Below, piece by piece: positions 32,526 through 42,314 of a DNA stretch of 64,000 bases. How positions within the stretch are numbered: position 1 is the first letter of the stretch; every line of letters starts with the position of its first letter. A model generated the notes under the pieces. It had not been told where the DNA came from. It saw only the letters and a program-made list of their open reading frames with translations, and did not search any database. Origin of the DNA: Notospermus geniculatus (taxonomy: Eukaryota > Nemertea > Pilidiophora > Heteronemertea > Lineidae); NCBI GenBank assembly GCA_002633025.1, contig NMRB01000940.1, positions 146,286 through 210,285 on the forward strand, written 5' to 3'. The translations under genes and the position numbers were made by a program.

Positions 32526-33420
32526 ACAAGAGAAGGACATCGGAGCGATGTCAATGGTTTCCGATGAGAAGTTTACTACTTAGAGCTAGTTAACTGTGAC
32601 CTTGACCTCTGACCTTGAGAAGTATTGCCTAACTGGAACAGGATCCCTGATATAAACCTATCGGGGATGGTTAATTCAGGCTTCTAATTCGTTTTTTCCT
32701 GAAATTCCGAGGAGATTTGCGCTTTAGAACTGTTTGACCTTGACCTTGACCTCTGACCTTCAAGGTCATTGCGTAATCTGAACGCGCATCCTTGATAACC
32801 TAGGTATAGGTGAAGGTTTTAGGCTTCTACCAGCACGAGATTCTGACTTATGTCATATTATCAAATTTGAATATCAAATCTCACCATGATATCAGCAAAT
32901 ATGCGACCGAGCAGGTGCAAACTGAAAATTTCAGTTGCAATAACATCCGTGGATGAGCTTTGATGTTGTGATACCAGTTTCAAGTTGCTTACTGTGGCAG
33001 ATTTCCCGATATGTCAGAATATCAAATTTGATATATCAATATCATTATGATACTGACAATGGACAATAAATTCGTTGATGCCAGTATCTTGCCAAGGGTC
33101 ATAAACGTAGGGAAGGAACTTGTTACTAGTGCTCTAGCTGGCCTCGGAGACAAGTTATTCAAGAAACAAAAGTGTGACAGACAAAATCTCAACTTTTGAT
33201 ATATCAATTTCACCATGAACCAGGTATCGGAGACCGGAAATTTTCATTCCATCTTGTAGCTCAGGTCATGTTACTTGGGGGTAGGTCACATCAGGTCTGT
33301 AGCTCTTGCAGGAACAAAGTTATAGGTGTGACAGACCGAACAGACAGACAGACACACGCACACAGACAGACACCATGACCAAACACAATATGGTTTCCGA
33401 TCTTGAGATCGGAAACCATA
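32526..33420 (+). mobile_element. pearl/HINE-like element D, one-core copy
   Basis: Direct-orientation copy of 28428-29593 that begins ACAAGAGAAGGACATCGGAG and ends with the same hairpin (33389-33420). It contains a single core unit instead of two, so the family varies in core number. The simple repeat CAGACAGACAGACACACGCA lies at about 33338-33374. Confidence 0.7.
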
Positions 33421-33572
33421 ATTAAAGGTTAATTAAGTATTTACTTCACCCCCTGAATACAATGGCATAAAGAATTGTGCAATATATTACAGAGTAAACC
33501 GACAGAGCCTGTCAGATTGTGAAATTTAATGGAAATGTAAAGGAATTTTTCACTTCTTTTGGGAGTATCTCC

Positions 33573-33932
33573 TTAAAGGAGCTGGACGTCCAAGTTGTAA
33601 ACACGATATTCACTAGTATCGGTCACCCAGCCGCTCGGTCACCCAGCCGAATCTGAGGATCGAACGTTTGTGTCCCAGTACCTGCGGAACGAAACGGTTG
33701 GCTGCGCGAGACTACATATTCACTCCAGTACATATCACCGATAATAGGTGGCAGCACAGCGTGGATAGAGAACCAGTGAGTGGTTGAGTGAGTTGCATTG
33801 GACCGGGCACCAGTCTAACGATCGCGGGGCGCTACTGGTGCTGCCACCTTCACGAAGGAATAAAACTAGTTTGCTGGCCAGTGTTTGTAAACAAACCAGT
33901 TTGTTTACAACTTGAACGTCAAGGTCCTTTAA
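33573..33932. mobile_element. MITE, second copy of the 5788 family
   Basis: The ends TTAAAGGAGCTGGACGTCCA and TGAACGTCAAGGTCCTTTAA are inverted repeats that continue into GTTGTAAAC/GTTTACAAC. The interior matches 5788-6046 in reverse and contains extra sequence (GGTCACCCAGCCG twice). Confidence 0.65.
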
Positions 33933-34649
33933 CTATTCGACTTTTTTTCTATCTTGGTATGCACATTGTTCTTCACAATTGAGTGCATCATTGACATGAA
34001 TTCTCTGTTTTCTAATCATTGTTTTAAATCTGAGGGACAGAAGTATGGTATTTGGTTGCATAATTTGTATTAATTAGCACGGTAAATTACCGTGCTAATT
34101 ACTAATTAGACCCAATATCCAGTTAATGCAATCCTCAGTAATCCTTATAGTCCGAGGGCTAGGGGGGTCCACATGCACTCCCCCCCCCCCCCATGACCAA
34201 ACCTTTTTGGTATTTTCTTATTCCCTGTAGTGTACCCTTTATGAAAATGTATGTTAACATTAAAAATTTTGGGTCTCATGTTACCATAGCAATGGGTTTT
34301 TGACCACACCCATAGGAACACTAAATTAGCCCATAACTTTGCTATTACTTAATCAAATTCAATAAATTTGGTATCGACAGACAAGTTTTCATTTACTCTC
34401 TTATTTAGGAATGTTACATGTAAATCCACTTTTTCATGGTATCTGACCTTATAAGGGGTCAAAATGAAATAAACAAAAAGATTTATGGTGAGGAATGCGA
34501 CTTATTTTTATTCGCCTTTTTAGCATTAATTCCCATATACATGTACTTTTGTCTCGGTTTTTTTCAGTGTTGATGTTCGATGCTAATTATTGACATGTTT
34601 TCTTCTCTCAGGAATAACAAAACAAGGTAGGCCTCGAAAAGGCTCCTGG

Positions 34650-34903
34650 TTATTTCTTGGAACACAAGGGCACGTCACAGTAATCCCAGTCTCCCCAAGT
34701 GATGTAACTACCGAACCAACACCAGGGCCGCTTTGCGCCGTCAGGATTCCTACAGAAGTTGGACCAGATTTCATTTTCAGGAATCATTTGTTTAGGGGTA
34801 TAGTAGCGACGCCAGCGGAAACAATATTTGCCTTTCTCCGTCCACTGCAAGGTTCCCTTGTAGTCTATGCCTTTCTCTGTTTCCTTACAACCGATAGACA
34901 CCT
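34650..34903 (-). CDS. Kringle domain, terminal exon
   Basis: The exon starts after an acceptor ending TTTCCAG and runs to TAA at 34650. It encodes a complete kringle with six cysteines in the usual spacing: IGCKETE, GKYCFRW, NFCRNPD, RPWCWF, WDYCDVP and PLC. The YKG and CRNPD-G-PWC signatures are intact. Its phase-1 entry fits the phase-1 donor of the kringle exon at 36084-36329 exactly, giving a Glu codon at the junction, so the two are consecutive exons of one gene. The reading frame stops three residues after the last cysteine and there is no protease domain, so this gene ends in kringles, unlike plasminogen or HGF. Kringles are extracellular disulfide-rich binding modules. Confidence 0.85.
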
Positions 34904-34981
34904 CTGGAAATAATCATTTCTTGTCATTGCAGAATGATAATATCCCCTGTTTTCAATTTTGACACGGTCTGCGTTACTTGC

Positions 34982-35345
34982 GCTGAAGGGTATATGTCGT
35001 CCTGGGTATATACAAAGATTACCCAGGATCTCAATCTTCACTAAAACAATACCCTGGGTGTAGTTTCGGTGGCCGAACATCACCCAGCATCGTCGAGTGA
35101 CACCTGGATTCGTGGTTATCGCGCCCGTGGGCACGTGATCGCCTGAGGAATGTCATGAACAGCTACACTCAATAAGTACCGCGGCGCGAGACCACGAGAT
35201 TTCTGAATAGGACTCATTCGTAGGCACTGATTGCGGGTGCTGGGTGATGTTCGGCTACCGAAACTACACCCAGGGTATTGTTTTCGTGAAGATTGAGATC
35301 CTGGGTAATCTTTGTATATACCCAGGAGGACATTTACCCTTTCAG
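34982..35345. mobile_element. Mutator-like foldback element with 9-bp target duplication
   Basis: The ends GCTGAAGGGTA and TACCCTTTCAGC and arms of about 105 bp (with CCTGGGTATATACAAAGATT and its complement) enclose about 150 bp. GTTACTTGC flanks both sides (34973-34981 and 35346-35354), a 9-bp duplication as in MULEs. It sits in the intron between the two kringle exons, about 70 bases from the acceptor of the last one. Related arms occur at 28275-28345 and 30005-30090. Confidence 0.7.
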
Positions 35346-35538
35346 CGTTACTTGCTTGATGAAGGGGATTAAGGTGTCATCGACAGCGAAGCTATTTGTT
35401 AAGAGTCACGTTAAAACACCAGGGCCGACCGCACAGAAAGTCCAACAGTGGTTCCGGTGCCTATCAGCGGATTAGTTAATAGGAAAATGCGTTATAACTA
35501 ACTGCCGAACTTTATGTGCGGTCGGACCTGGACGCTAA

Positions 35539-35874
35539 TGCCCAGGTCACACTGTGGCGACTTAGGAGGGTGAATCCCCGCGAACTAGAATGAAATGGTC
35601 CATGGACCATGTGCTCACCCCTTTGGACATAATAGTGTAATGACAGAGAGAGACATGTACATGGTCCATGGACCATTTCATTCTAGTTCGAGTGGATTCG
35701 CCCGTCTAAAGCAAGGTTCATTGGCACACGGAATTGGTCCGGTTCAGGTCCGTAAAAAATCTATCAAATGGACTTCAGCGTTGTCGTATCCGGAAAACTA
35801 GGGGCAAACGGACAGGAAACGGATCGGATCCGTGTGCCAGTGAACCTTGCTTAAGTCGCCACAGTGTGACAGGG
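35539..35874. mobile_element. Nested inverted-repeat cluster
   Basis: The outer pair is CCAGGTCACACTGTGGCGAC with GTCGCCACAGTGTGACAGG. Inside are two further hairpins side by side: CGAACTAGAATGAAATGG...CCATTTCATTCTAGTTCG (35581-35701) and AAGCAAGGTTCATTGGCACA...TGTGCCAGTGAACCTTGCTT (35717-35854). The first inner one also carries ATGGTCCATGGACCAT at both ends. This looks like MITEs inserted into a MITE, within the kringle intron. Confidence 0.65.
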
Positions 35875-36083
35875 GCTTTGGACGTTTAACAAGACAAACT
35901 TTTAAACATATCAAAAGTGAAGGCAAAAAAGAAGGAGACTCCATCTACAGTCCACACTACGAGGACTGCCATACATCACTGCATCCATCTCTCGACATAC
36001 GGATGATCAGGAGGAACTTGTTTTGAGAGTTTCTCATCTAAATTTCTCTGGAAGGGACATCAATTAGGGTCAGAAAAACTCAC

Positions 36084-36329
36084 CGGGGCACATTGGAATA
36101 GAGCAGTATTTCCAGTTAATTTTACGTTTTCCATAGTAACACCATGGTTCTTTCCCATTATCCGGGTTCCTGCAATATCCACGTCCTCTATTCTCAGCCG
36201 CAGCACCATCGGCAGGCTTCCAGCCGTTGCGGACCTTTGACCACGGGACACACGCATTTTTCTCATAGGTAATGTTAAGCGTCCCTCGATATTCGGTTCC
36301 TTTGACAGTCTTGCGGCACTCCCTTGCAG
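36084..36329 (-). CDS. Kringle domain, internal exon
   Basis: The exon is 246 nt, with acceptor TACTTTACAG and donor GTGAGT at 36078-36083; phase 1 at both ends, the classic kringle exon organisation. Six cysteines occur in kringle order: ARECRKT, NACVPWS, GYCRNPDN, EPWCYY, KYCSIP and MCP, with EYRGTLN and the CRNPDNGKEPWC signature. It splices in frame to the terminal kringle exon at 34650-34903. The preceding exon must end in phase 1; the PAN exon at 54851-55073 ends in phase 0, so it cannot be the immediate neighbour even if it belongs to the same gene. A PAN-then-kringles order would resemble the HGF/plasminogen plan without the protease. Confidence 0.88.
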
Positions 36330-36449
36330 CTGTAAAGTACATTTTTTTGTCATTAAACAGCAGGCTCCAGGGAAAAAAACATCTTAAACATTTATCTTGT
36401 TCGCAATAGGAAATATATTCTTCTCGCTTACTAGTATATAAATGGAAAA

Positions 36450-37980
36450 AATTCTAGAGGGGCTGTAACCTATTCGGTTGATTGTACGGATCAGCGATTG
36501 TGAAGCAACCTTAAGACCCATCTTTTCAACACTTCGGTGACATATACCTTGCCCCAAAACAACATCAATGATACCAAACTTTGATGCCTCGTCATTATGT
36601 AACACCGTTATTCCTGCATGGCAAGACCTAACAACCAAATGCTATCAGGTTTTCAGGGGTTTTCTTCAAGAAAATGGGTTAAATCGAGGCTGAAACCTCA
36701 TGCTATGTTGCAGTACATGTTGAGTGTGACGGGGGAGGCTGACTTCATAGGAGTTACCATGGGAACCAACCATTTTCTGTTCTATGACACCCATTTCATT
36801 TCATGATTGAAACCAACATCAAAACCATGCTTTTCAAGTAATGTCCAGCATATTCATTTGTATCAACGACACAATCCAATTATGTAACACCTAGCAACCA
36901 CAATAGCAACGCTATTAACCCTTTACATCACCAAAGAATGTCGAGTCAAATGATGATTAACAAACTCCAGGCCTTCTGGCAGGAGACCACATTTTCATTG
37001 CAGACTGATTATCACTTGTTTGACACTGTGTCTAATCTGCAAGCAAAGAATCTTTTTCAACCCCAATCACAGTGTGCTGCAATTGTGAAAACTGATTATG
37101 TCATAGGATGGATACCTGCATAATGGTACAAATGTTCTGGCATGTCTGTTGTACCATGTCAAACAATCAATCAATGCCAATGTTGCTGAAACACACAAAC
37201 ACATTGATCAACAGAGTGACGACAAACCCCTCCTTGCACTATTTCATGATGGACTATCACTGTGTCGGTGGTTGGATGGTTACTTTCTGACTGAAATGCC
37301 CACGGCTCAGCTGTAGAAATGACAAGCGTTTTTTTTTCAAAATAGAATGCTAAAAGGTGGTCGCTATGGTAGTTGCTGGGGATAACAAAACCCAAACCAA
37401 AGACAATCAGCATCTTGTGCTGAGTATCTCCAGTAAAGAAGCTTTGTAAGCTGTACTTCAGCAAACTGCTGTAGGCCTACTTCAGCAAACTGTGAAGTTC
37501 CAAACTGACCCCATAGAGCGGAAATACCTTTCTTGGTTGCTATGGTGGTTGCTAGGTGTTACATAATTAGACTGTGTCGTTGATGCAAATGAATGTGCTG
37601 GACATTACTTGAAAAGCATGGTTTCAATCATGAAATGAAATGGGTGTCAAAGAACAGAATGGTTGGTTGCCATGGCAACTGCTAAGAAGTCAGCCTCCCC
37701 CTGCCACAATCAATATGCACTGCAAGATAGCATAAGGTTTCAACCTCGATTGGACCCATTTTCTTGAAGAAAGCCCTTTAAAACCTGATAGCATTTGGTT
37801 GTGTTACCATGGAGGAATAACGGTGTTACATAATGACCAGGCATCAAAGTTTTTTACCGTTGATGTTGTTTTGGGGCAAGGTACATGTATATGTCACCCA
37901 AGTTTCAAAAAGATAGCTCTTACGGTTGCTTCACAATCCCTGATCCATACAATCACCCGAATACCTACAGCCCCTTTCTA
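36450..37980. mobile_element. Large foldback element with ~450-bp arms
   Basis: About 36455-36905 is mirrored at about 37545-37975: for example GGGGCTGTAACCTATTCGG against CCGAATACCTACAGCCCC, CAACCAAATGCTATCAGGTT against AACCTGATAGCATTTGGTTG, and CATTCATTTGTATC against a similar block. The 640-bp centre has no recognised protein. It lies in the intron just upstream of the first kringle exon. Confidence 0.75.
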
Positions 37981-38882
37981 TGGCCAAATATGTGCTGGGT
38001 AAAGAAAATTCGCCCGGAAGCATGGCGACTTTAACATGGTGGCTGCAGAAGCACTTTTTTAGTCGGTGCGGTAAGGCTGCAGGCTAAGCCTGACCTACCA
38101 ATCATTTTATTTCGTAATTTAGTGCACGCTAAGGAATTTATCACGGACAGCTCTTAGTGGAGTTCAATTGGAGGGACTATACAAGTATGAAGTTTTGATA
38201 TGGACTCACCTAGTCCGATACACAGCCCTGGAAAAACAACTGCTGCCGTAGAGATAATGGTAGTGTCCCACTGGCGACTTTTGCCCACGACAAGGGGCTG
38301 AAGCACTGCACGAAATAAAGTAAAAACACTTGCTGTTTTTCCCCAAAAACTGCAGTGTTTTTTATAAAAAACCGCAATGTTTTTAACAGAAAACATATTC
38401 TTAATTACTTCACACATCTCAGCTTCTGTGTGATTTTTGCAGTTAGAGTTAATGGTCCATGGGTCCTAATTACTTGATGTAGGCCTTCTCGTGTGTGCTG
38501 TGTGATTACAATTCTATGAGACCTTGGAGGAATAACTAATTGCCAATGTCAAGTTATTGGGAAGTAGGTGAAAGCAAGCACGATTTCAATAAATGATGTA
38601 TTTTATTGAAATATATGCGGGCCATACACATGGCATTCCAAAAACATTTTATGTACAGCGGCACAGATCGAACGGAAAGATTCAAAAACAGATAAAACCG
38701 ATGATCTTTGAACGAACTTTGCTTGCAGTGAACTGATGAAAACCACTGTGCGCCGAAAAATAATAACTTTGTAAAGTCCGGTCGGCCCATGACGGTGATG
38801 CGAAACTGAAGACTAATAAAAGTCACACCCTTATGAGCATGAACTCATGATGATTTAACTTCCCAGGAATGCTAACACATTT

Positions 38883-39041
38883 TTAGCAATTACAGGCACC
38901 ACTTGCGATCGACCGGTCCGGAATCGTTACAATGACCTGGTCATTACCTAGTTGTCTCTCCTCCGAAATATAGGGACAGCTGATTCTATGAACTGGGATG
39001 AATGAAGCCAAGGTTGGGTCTTCGTACCGTTTTTGATAGTA
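38883..39041 (-). CDS. CACTA transposase, C-terminal segment beyond a foldback insertion
   Basis: On the minus strand, the frame of the last transposase exon continues on the far side of the inserted foldback element. After the duplicated TACTA it reads YYQKRYEDPTLASFIPVHRI, then SCPYISEERQLGNDQVIVTI, and stops at TAA (38883-38885). About 51 codons are open in exactly the frame expected if the 402-bp insertion plus one TSD copy are ignored. This is the tail of the transposase and shows the insertion is recent relative to the rest of the decay. Confidence 0.7.
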   Translation of the reverse strand, partial: YYQKRYEDPTLASFIPVHRISCPYISEERQLGNDQVIVTIPDRSIASGACNC

Positions 39042-39443
39042 GCGAGGTTTAGCACCTTTCCGACTCCGACTCCGACTACAACTACGAGAATGAATTGCAG
39101 TCCGCTATGGACACCCTTGATAAAAACGATTTGATAGACGTTTGCAAATCGTAAAATGCCACAACTTGAAGGCAGAAAAATTTGGCCTTATGAATCGGAA
39201 GTGTGGATAAATAATGAATATTGAAGTCGTAACCCTACTCGTTACGACTTGAAACACGAGTACAATATTTGTGATTTATGTGCACTTCCGATTACGAGTC
39301 AAAATTATTCTGCCACAAAGTTATGGCATTTTACGATTTGCAAACGCCTATCAAATCGTTTTTATCAAGGTGGTCTACAGCGGACTGCAATTCATTCTCG
39401 TAGTTGTAGTCGGAGTCAGAGTCGGAAAGGTGCTAAACCTCGC
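39042..39443. mobile_element. Foldback element inserted in the transposase ORF, 5-bp TSD
   Basis: The ends GCGAGGTTTAGCACCTTTCC and complement begin arms of about 190 bp, with a spacer of about 20 bases near the centre (CGTAACCCTACTCGTTACG palindrome). TAGTA occurs directly outside both ends (39037-39041, 39444-39448). On the minus strand the junction creates a TAG stop that prematurely ends the transposase exon. Confidence 0.75.
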
Positions 39444-40624
39444 TAGTAAACAGTAACAGGAGGCAAGTACCCCAGGTCTATTGGATATGGCTTATTCCAA
39501 CGCAAACATGCAAAGATATGAGTCCTAGAGTTTTCACCAAGAGTAAAAGTATGTTTGATAAAGCGCACAATTGTCCCAGGGCGAAATTTCATGTTATCTG
39601 CGCAAATACCGGATGGGTCAAACCATGATGCCATGATACGACTGTAGCGGCCCATTCTTTTGTCAAGAGTTGATGAAAACACCCCTCCCCCGACATCTAC
39701 CCCGCGAATTTGTACACACAGGGGGAAAAGGTCCGAGATGCATATTTCTATGTCTGGATACATTACTGAATATGTCCCTCTTAACAGTAAAAGTTCGTCC
39801 TCATCTAGGCGCACAACACAACTTTTGCCGATAATTTTGACTGAACTTAAATCCCCCCACAACTCACTGCAGAGGTTCGTAGGAATGCTGGTCATGGCGT
39901 ATAGGTCCATTCTTCCCTGTTTGATTTCAACGTCTGAAGCTTGTTTCATAACATTTAAAATGTCATCAAAATCTTCCCACTTAAGCTTTAACTCGTGTCC
40001 TATACGATAAAGCTCTCCTTCAATCGACATATTCCGCATAAGTGTCAATTCAGTGTCCCTTCCATTGCTCTTGAATTTTCCGAGGAACCCGTTGTAACGT
40101 TCATACGCAAACAACCAGAAACTGTATACTGATCCAAGATTTTCCACACAGTCTGGGATGTGGCAGGCAAAGTGCATATTTGGAGTAACTCGTTTTCTCC
40201 CACAGATTTCCGTGAATTCCTTCCCGAATTTCTTGAATAGAGCCCTTACTATGACAAGTTGTTGTCTCGTGACCACCGGACGTGTGATAATCCTGCAGGC
40301 TTTGACGAAAGTTTGCCAGTTCTTAAGTTTTCTTTCTGATCGTGCAGCACGATTAGTGAAAAATTCAGAGTCCAATTTTTCCATTCGTCTGCAGTCAATT
40401 TTGTTCGAAGCGACAGTCTTTGGGGCAAACGACCAAGCCGGGCTGTGCAGTCCATTCTCGCGATCTTTTCATCTATCGTGGAAATTTTGGATGGCGTGAG
40501 GGTGTTGTCCTCCTTCCACATATTGAACAGATGCTTGGTGACTCCCTCGAACAGGCAATGCATCGGGTCTATGGCTGTCATTATTATGCTCTCAAAATAA
40601 GGAAGTTCCATCAGTGCAGTATAC
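39444..40624 (-). pseudogene. CACTA/EnSpm-type transposase, exon 4 (DDE region, C-terminal)
   Basis: The exon follows an acceptor (TATATTTTTCAG) that restores GYR|YTALMELPYFE across the splice, a strong match to the TGVRYSALLxLPYFD block of tnp2/CACTA transposases. Then come IDPMHCLFEG (conserved DxMHxxxxG), ADEWKNWTL, NWQTFVKACRII, PNMHFACHIPD, SVYSFWLFAYERYNGFLG and a long C-terminal region to PPVTVY. The frame shifts by one base between HDQKENL and NWQTF, around 40318-40345 (A-rich AGAAAGAAAAC). The ORF ends prematurely where the foldback element begins at 39443. Known role of the family: cut-and-paste transposition of CACTA elements. As it stands the copy cannot make a full-length protein. 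Confidence 0.85.
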
Positions 40625-40842
40625 CTGAAAAATATAATGCAGACTGCAGGGGATGCTGAAGAAGATGTGTTTGCATTGACTACCGACTATAACTAAAAAG
40701 GAACTCATGGAAGCAACATTGTTTTCCTTTTATACTCTATCAAAATTTACTGCATTTGTTTGTAATAGAAGTCAATGAAGTGACTTCTTAATCAGTTAAT
40801 GATGTTTAATGTATCCGTAGGTATATCATAACTCTTAATTAC

Positions 40843-41977
40843 CTGTATCCAGTTTGCGAATCAAGTCTTCTTTTTTCCTGGTCGGTTTTTGCTTTTTTGA
40901 TCTGGTCTACGGCTTCCTTGTGGCCTCGATATGTACGCCTTGGCCAAAGCTCAACATCAAAACCACTATAGTCCTTGTTGCCAACACCTCCACTAAACTT
41001 ATGTTTGCATTTTGTACATCCATAGAGTGCACTATGCCCTAGAAAGCCAGATAATTTCCGAGTTGCTGGTACGTCTGCCGATGTACACACCGCTGCTGCT
41101 TTTACCACTTTGCCATTTGGACACTCATCAGTACTCATTCTTACTCCAGGATTCCAAAGTTCTTTCAACTGACTCACGATGGGTTCTAAATAGGTGTTTA
41201 TACAAGATGGTTCGTGGTCAAAATCAGGAATGATCGCCAGCACTATGACATTTTCACGTTTATGCCTTATTTCACGAGGTAAATGCATGTTCGCAATGTA
41301 AAGAATTCCGATTGAGTTTTTCCGTTTTTCATAAGGTTGAAACCAATCAATGTTCATTGTAAGTCCTATTGTGTCAGGGTGATTTGCAAAGTCAAACCTT
41401 TTCCATGCGTGCCCGTCATATATGTCACTAAAACGTCCATCCCGCATTGGTCGTTCAATCCACTGCCGACAAAGCTTTTCATAGTTAGGCCGTTTCAACT
41501 GTTCTTGTAACTTATCGGCAATTCTGCTCACATAGTAAACGTACCTAGGCACCTCTTTGAATTTCCCCCTCCAATTCGCACTTCTTTCGTAAGATTATTC
41601 ATGCATTTACCGGCTATCTTTCCACGTTTGTAGGTTAACTCATTGCATTTCGTTAGTCCATTATTCAAATCCTCTTCGGAGTACAGGTGGTGACACTGCG
41701 AACATGGAATATACATAAGAAAATTGTCCCGTTTGCTCTGTAGATCCAGCAACCGAAGAACGCCGTATGCTGATGACGGAAATAACACTGAAAGAGCATT
41801 CCACTCGTTGCCACACATCCCTAACGCGGCTCGGACAACACCCAGCTGTTTCTCAAATGCATGATCCGACACGAACTCCATAGTTTTCCACAGAAACAGG
41901 AAGTAGATGACGGCGAAAAGCTTATCCTGAAGGGTTTCCATCTTGTGTTTTCTCATCACTGGCAGATGTTGTTCAAG
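40843..41977 (-). pseudogene. CACTA/EnSpm-type transposase, exon 3
   Basis: Acceptor ATTTTAG; donor GTAATT at 40837-40842. From its start it encodes LEQHLPVMRKHKME, then the zinc-binding-like IPCSQCHHLYSEEDL and TKCNELTYKRGKIAGKCMN typical of tnp2 proteins, followed by FKEVPRYVYYVSRIADKL, FDFANHPDTIGLTMNIDWF, LPREIRHKRENV, FLGHSALYGCTKCKHKF and a basic tail. The frame breaks once at about 41566-41575, in GGAGGGGGAAA, where one base is missing between KEVRI and RGKFKEV. Upstream and downstream residues are otherwise well conserved, so this is either a recent lesion or a homopolymer error in the assembly. Confidence 0.85.
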
Positions 41978-42246
41978 CTAAAATTAAGAAAGAGTAGTTT
42001 AAGCAAATGAATTATGGCGATAAAAGAGAGGCTGAACAGAAGTGGGCATAGAACATTAGTTCATACAAAGTACCAGTTCTAGTAAGTCGTATGAGTTTTG
42101 GGGACCCACAGACTAGTAAAATCTTAGCAGTCAAAAGTTTCCCGCATTCAAAATAGAAATCATTGCTTTAACTGTCGAATTCCCACCAAATGTAAAATCT
42201 GTGATGTTCAGTCTTTATTAATATACAAATGTATATATCAACACAC

Positions 42247-42314
42247 CAAAGATTCACTGTCTTCATCACGACTTTCAATTCTTCTCCGTTTCTCTGGCTG
42301 ATCAGATGTGGAAA
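42247..42314 (-). CDS. CACTA transposase gene, exon 2
   Basis: A 68-nt exon, predicted from matching splice phases: acceptor AAACTG/TTTACAG side at 42315-42316 and donor GTGTGT at 42241-42246. It reads STSDQPEKRRRIESRDEDSE, basic then acidic, as in nuclear-localised linkers of transposases. It joins exon 1 (one base carried over) and exon 3 (phase 0) without a frame break. The intron to exon 1 is about 3.2 kb and contains MITEs at 44250-44375 and 44558-44930. Confidence 0.65.

Noticed and set aside
39660-41233. Plus-strand frames of 62-116 codons over the transposase
   Set aside because: They are antisense shadows of the minus-strand CACTA exons.
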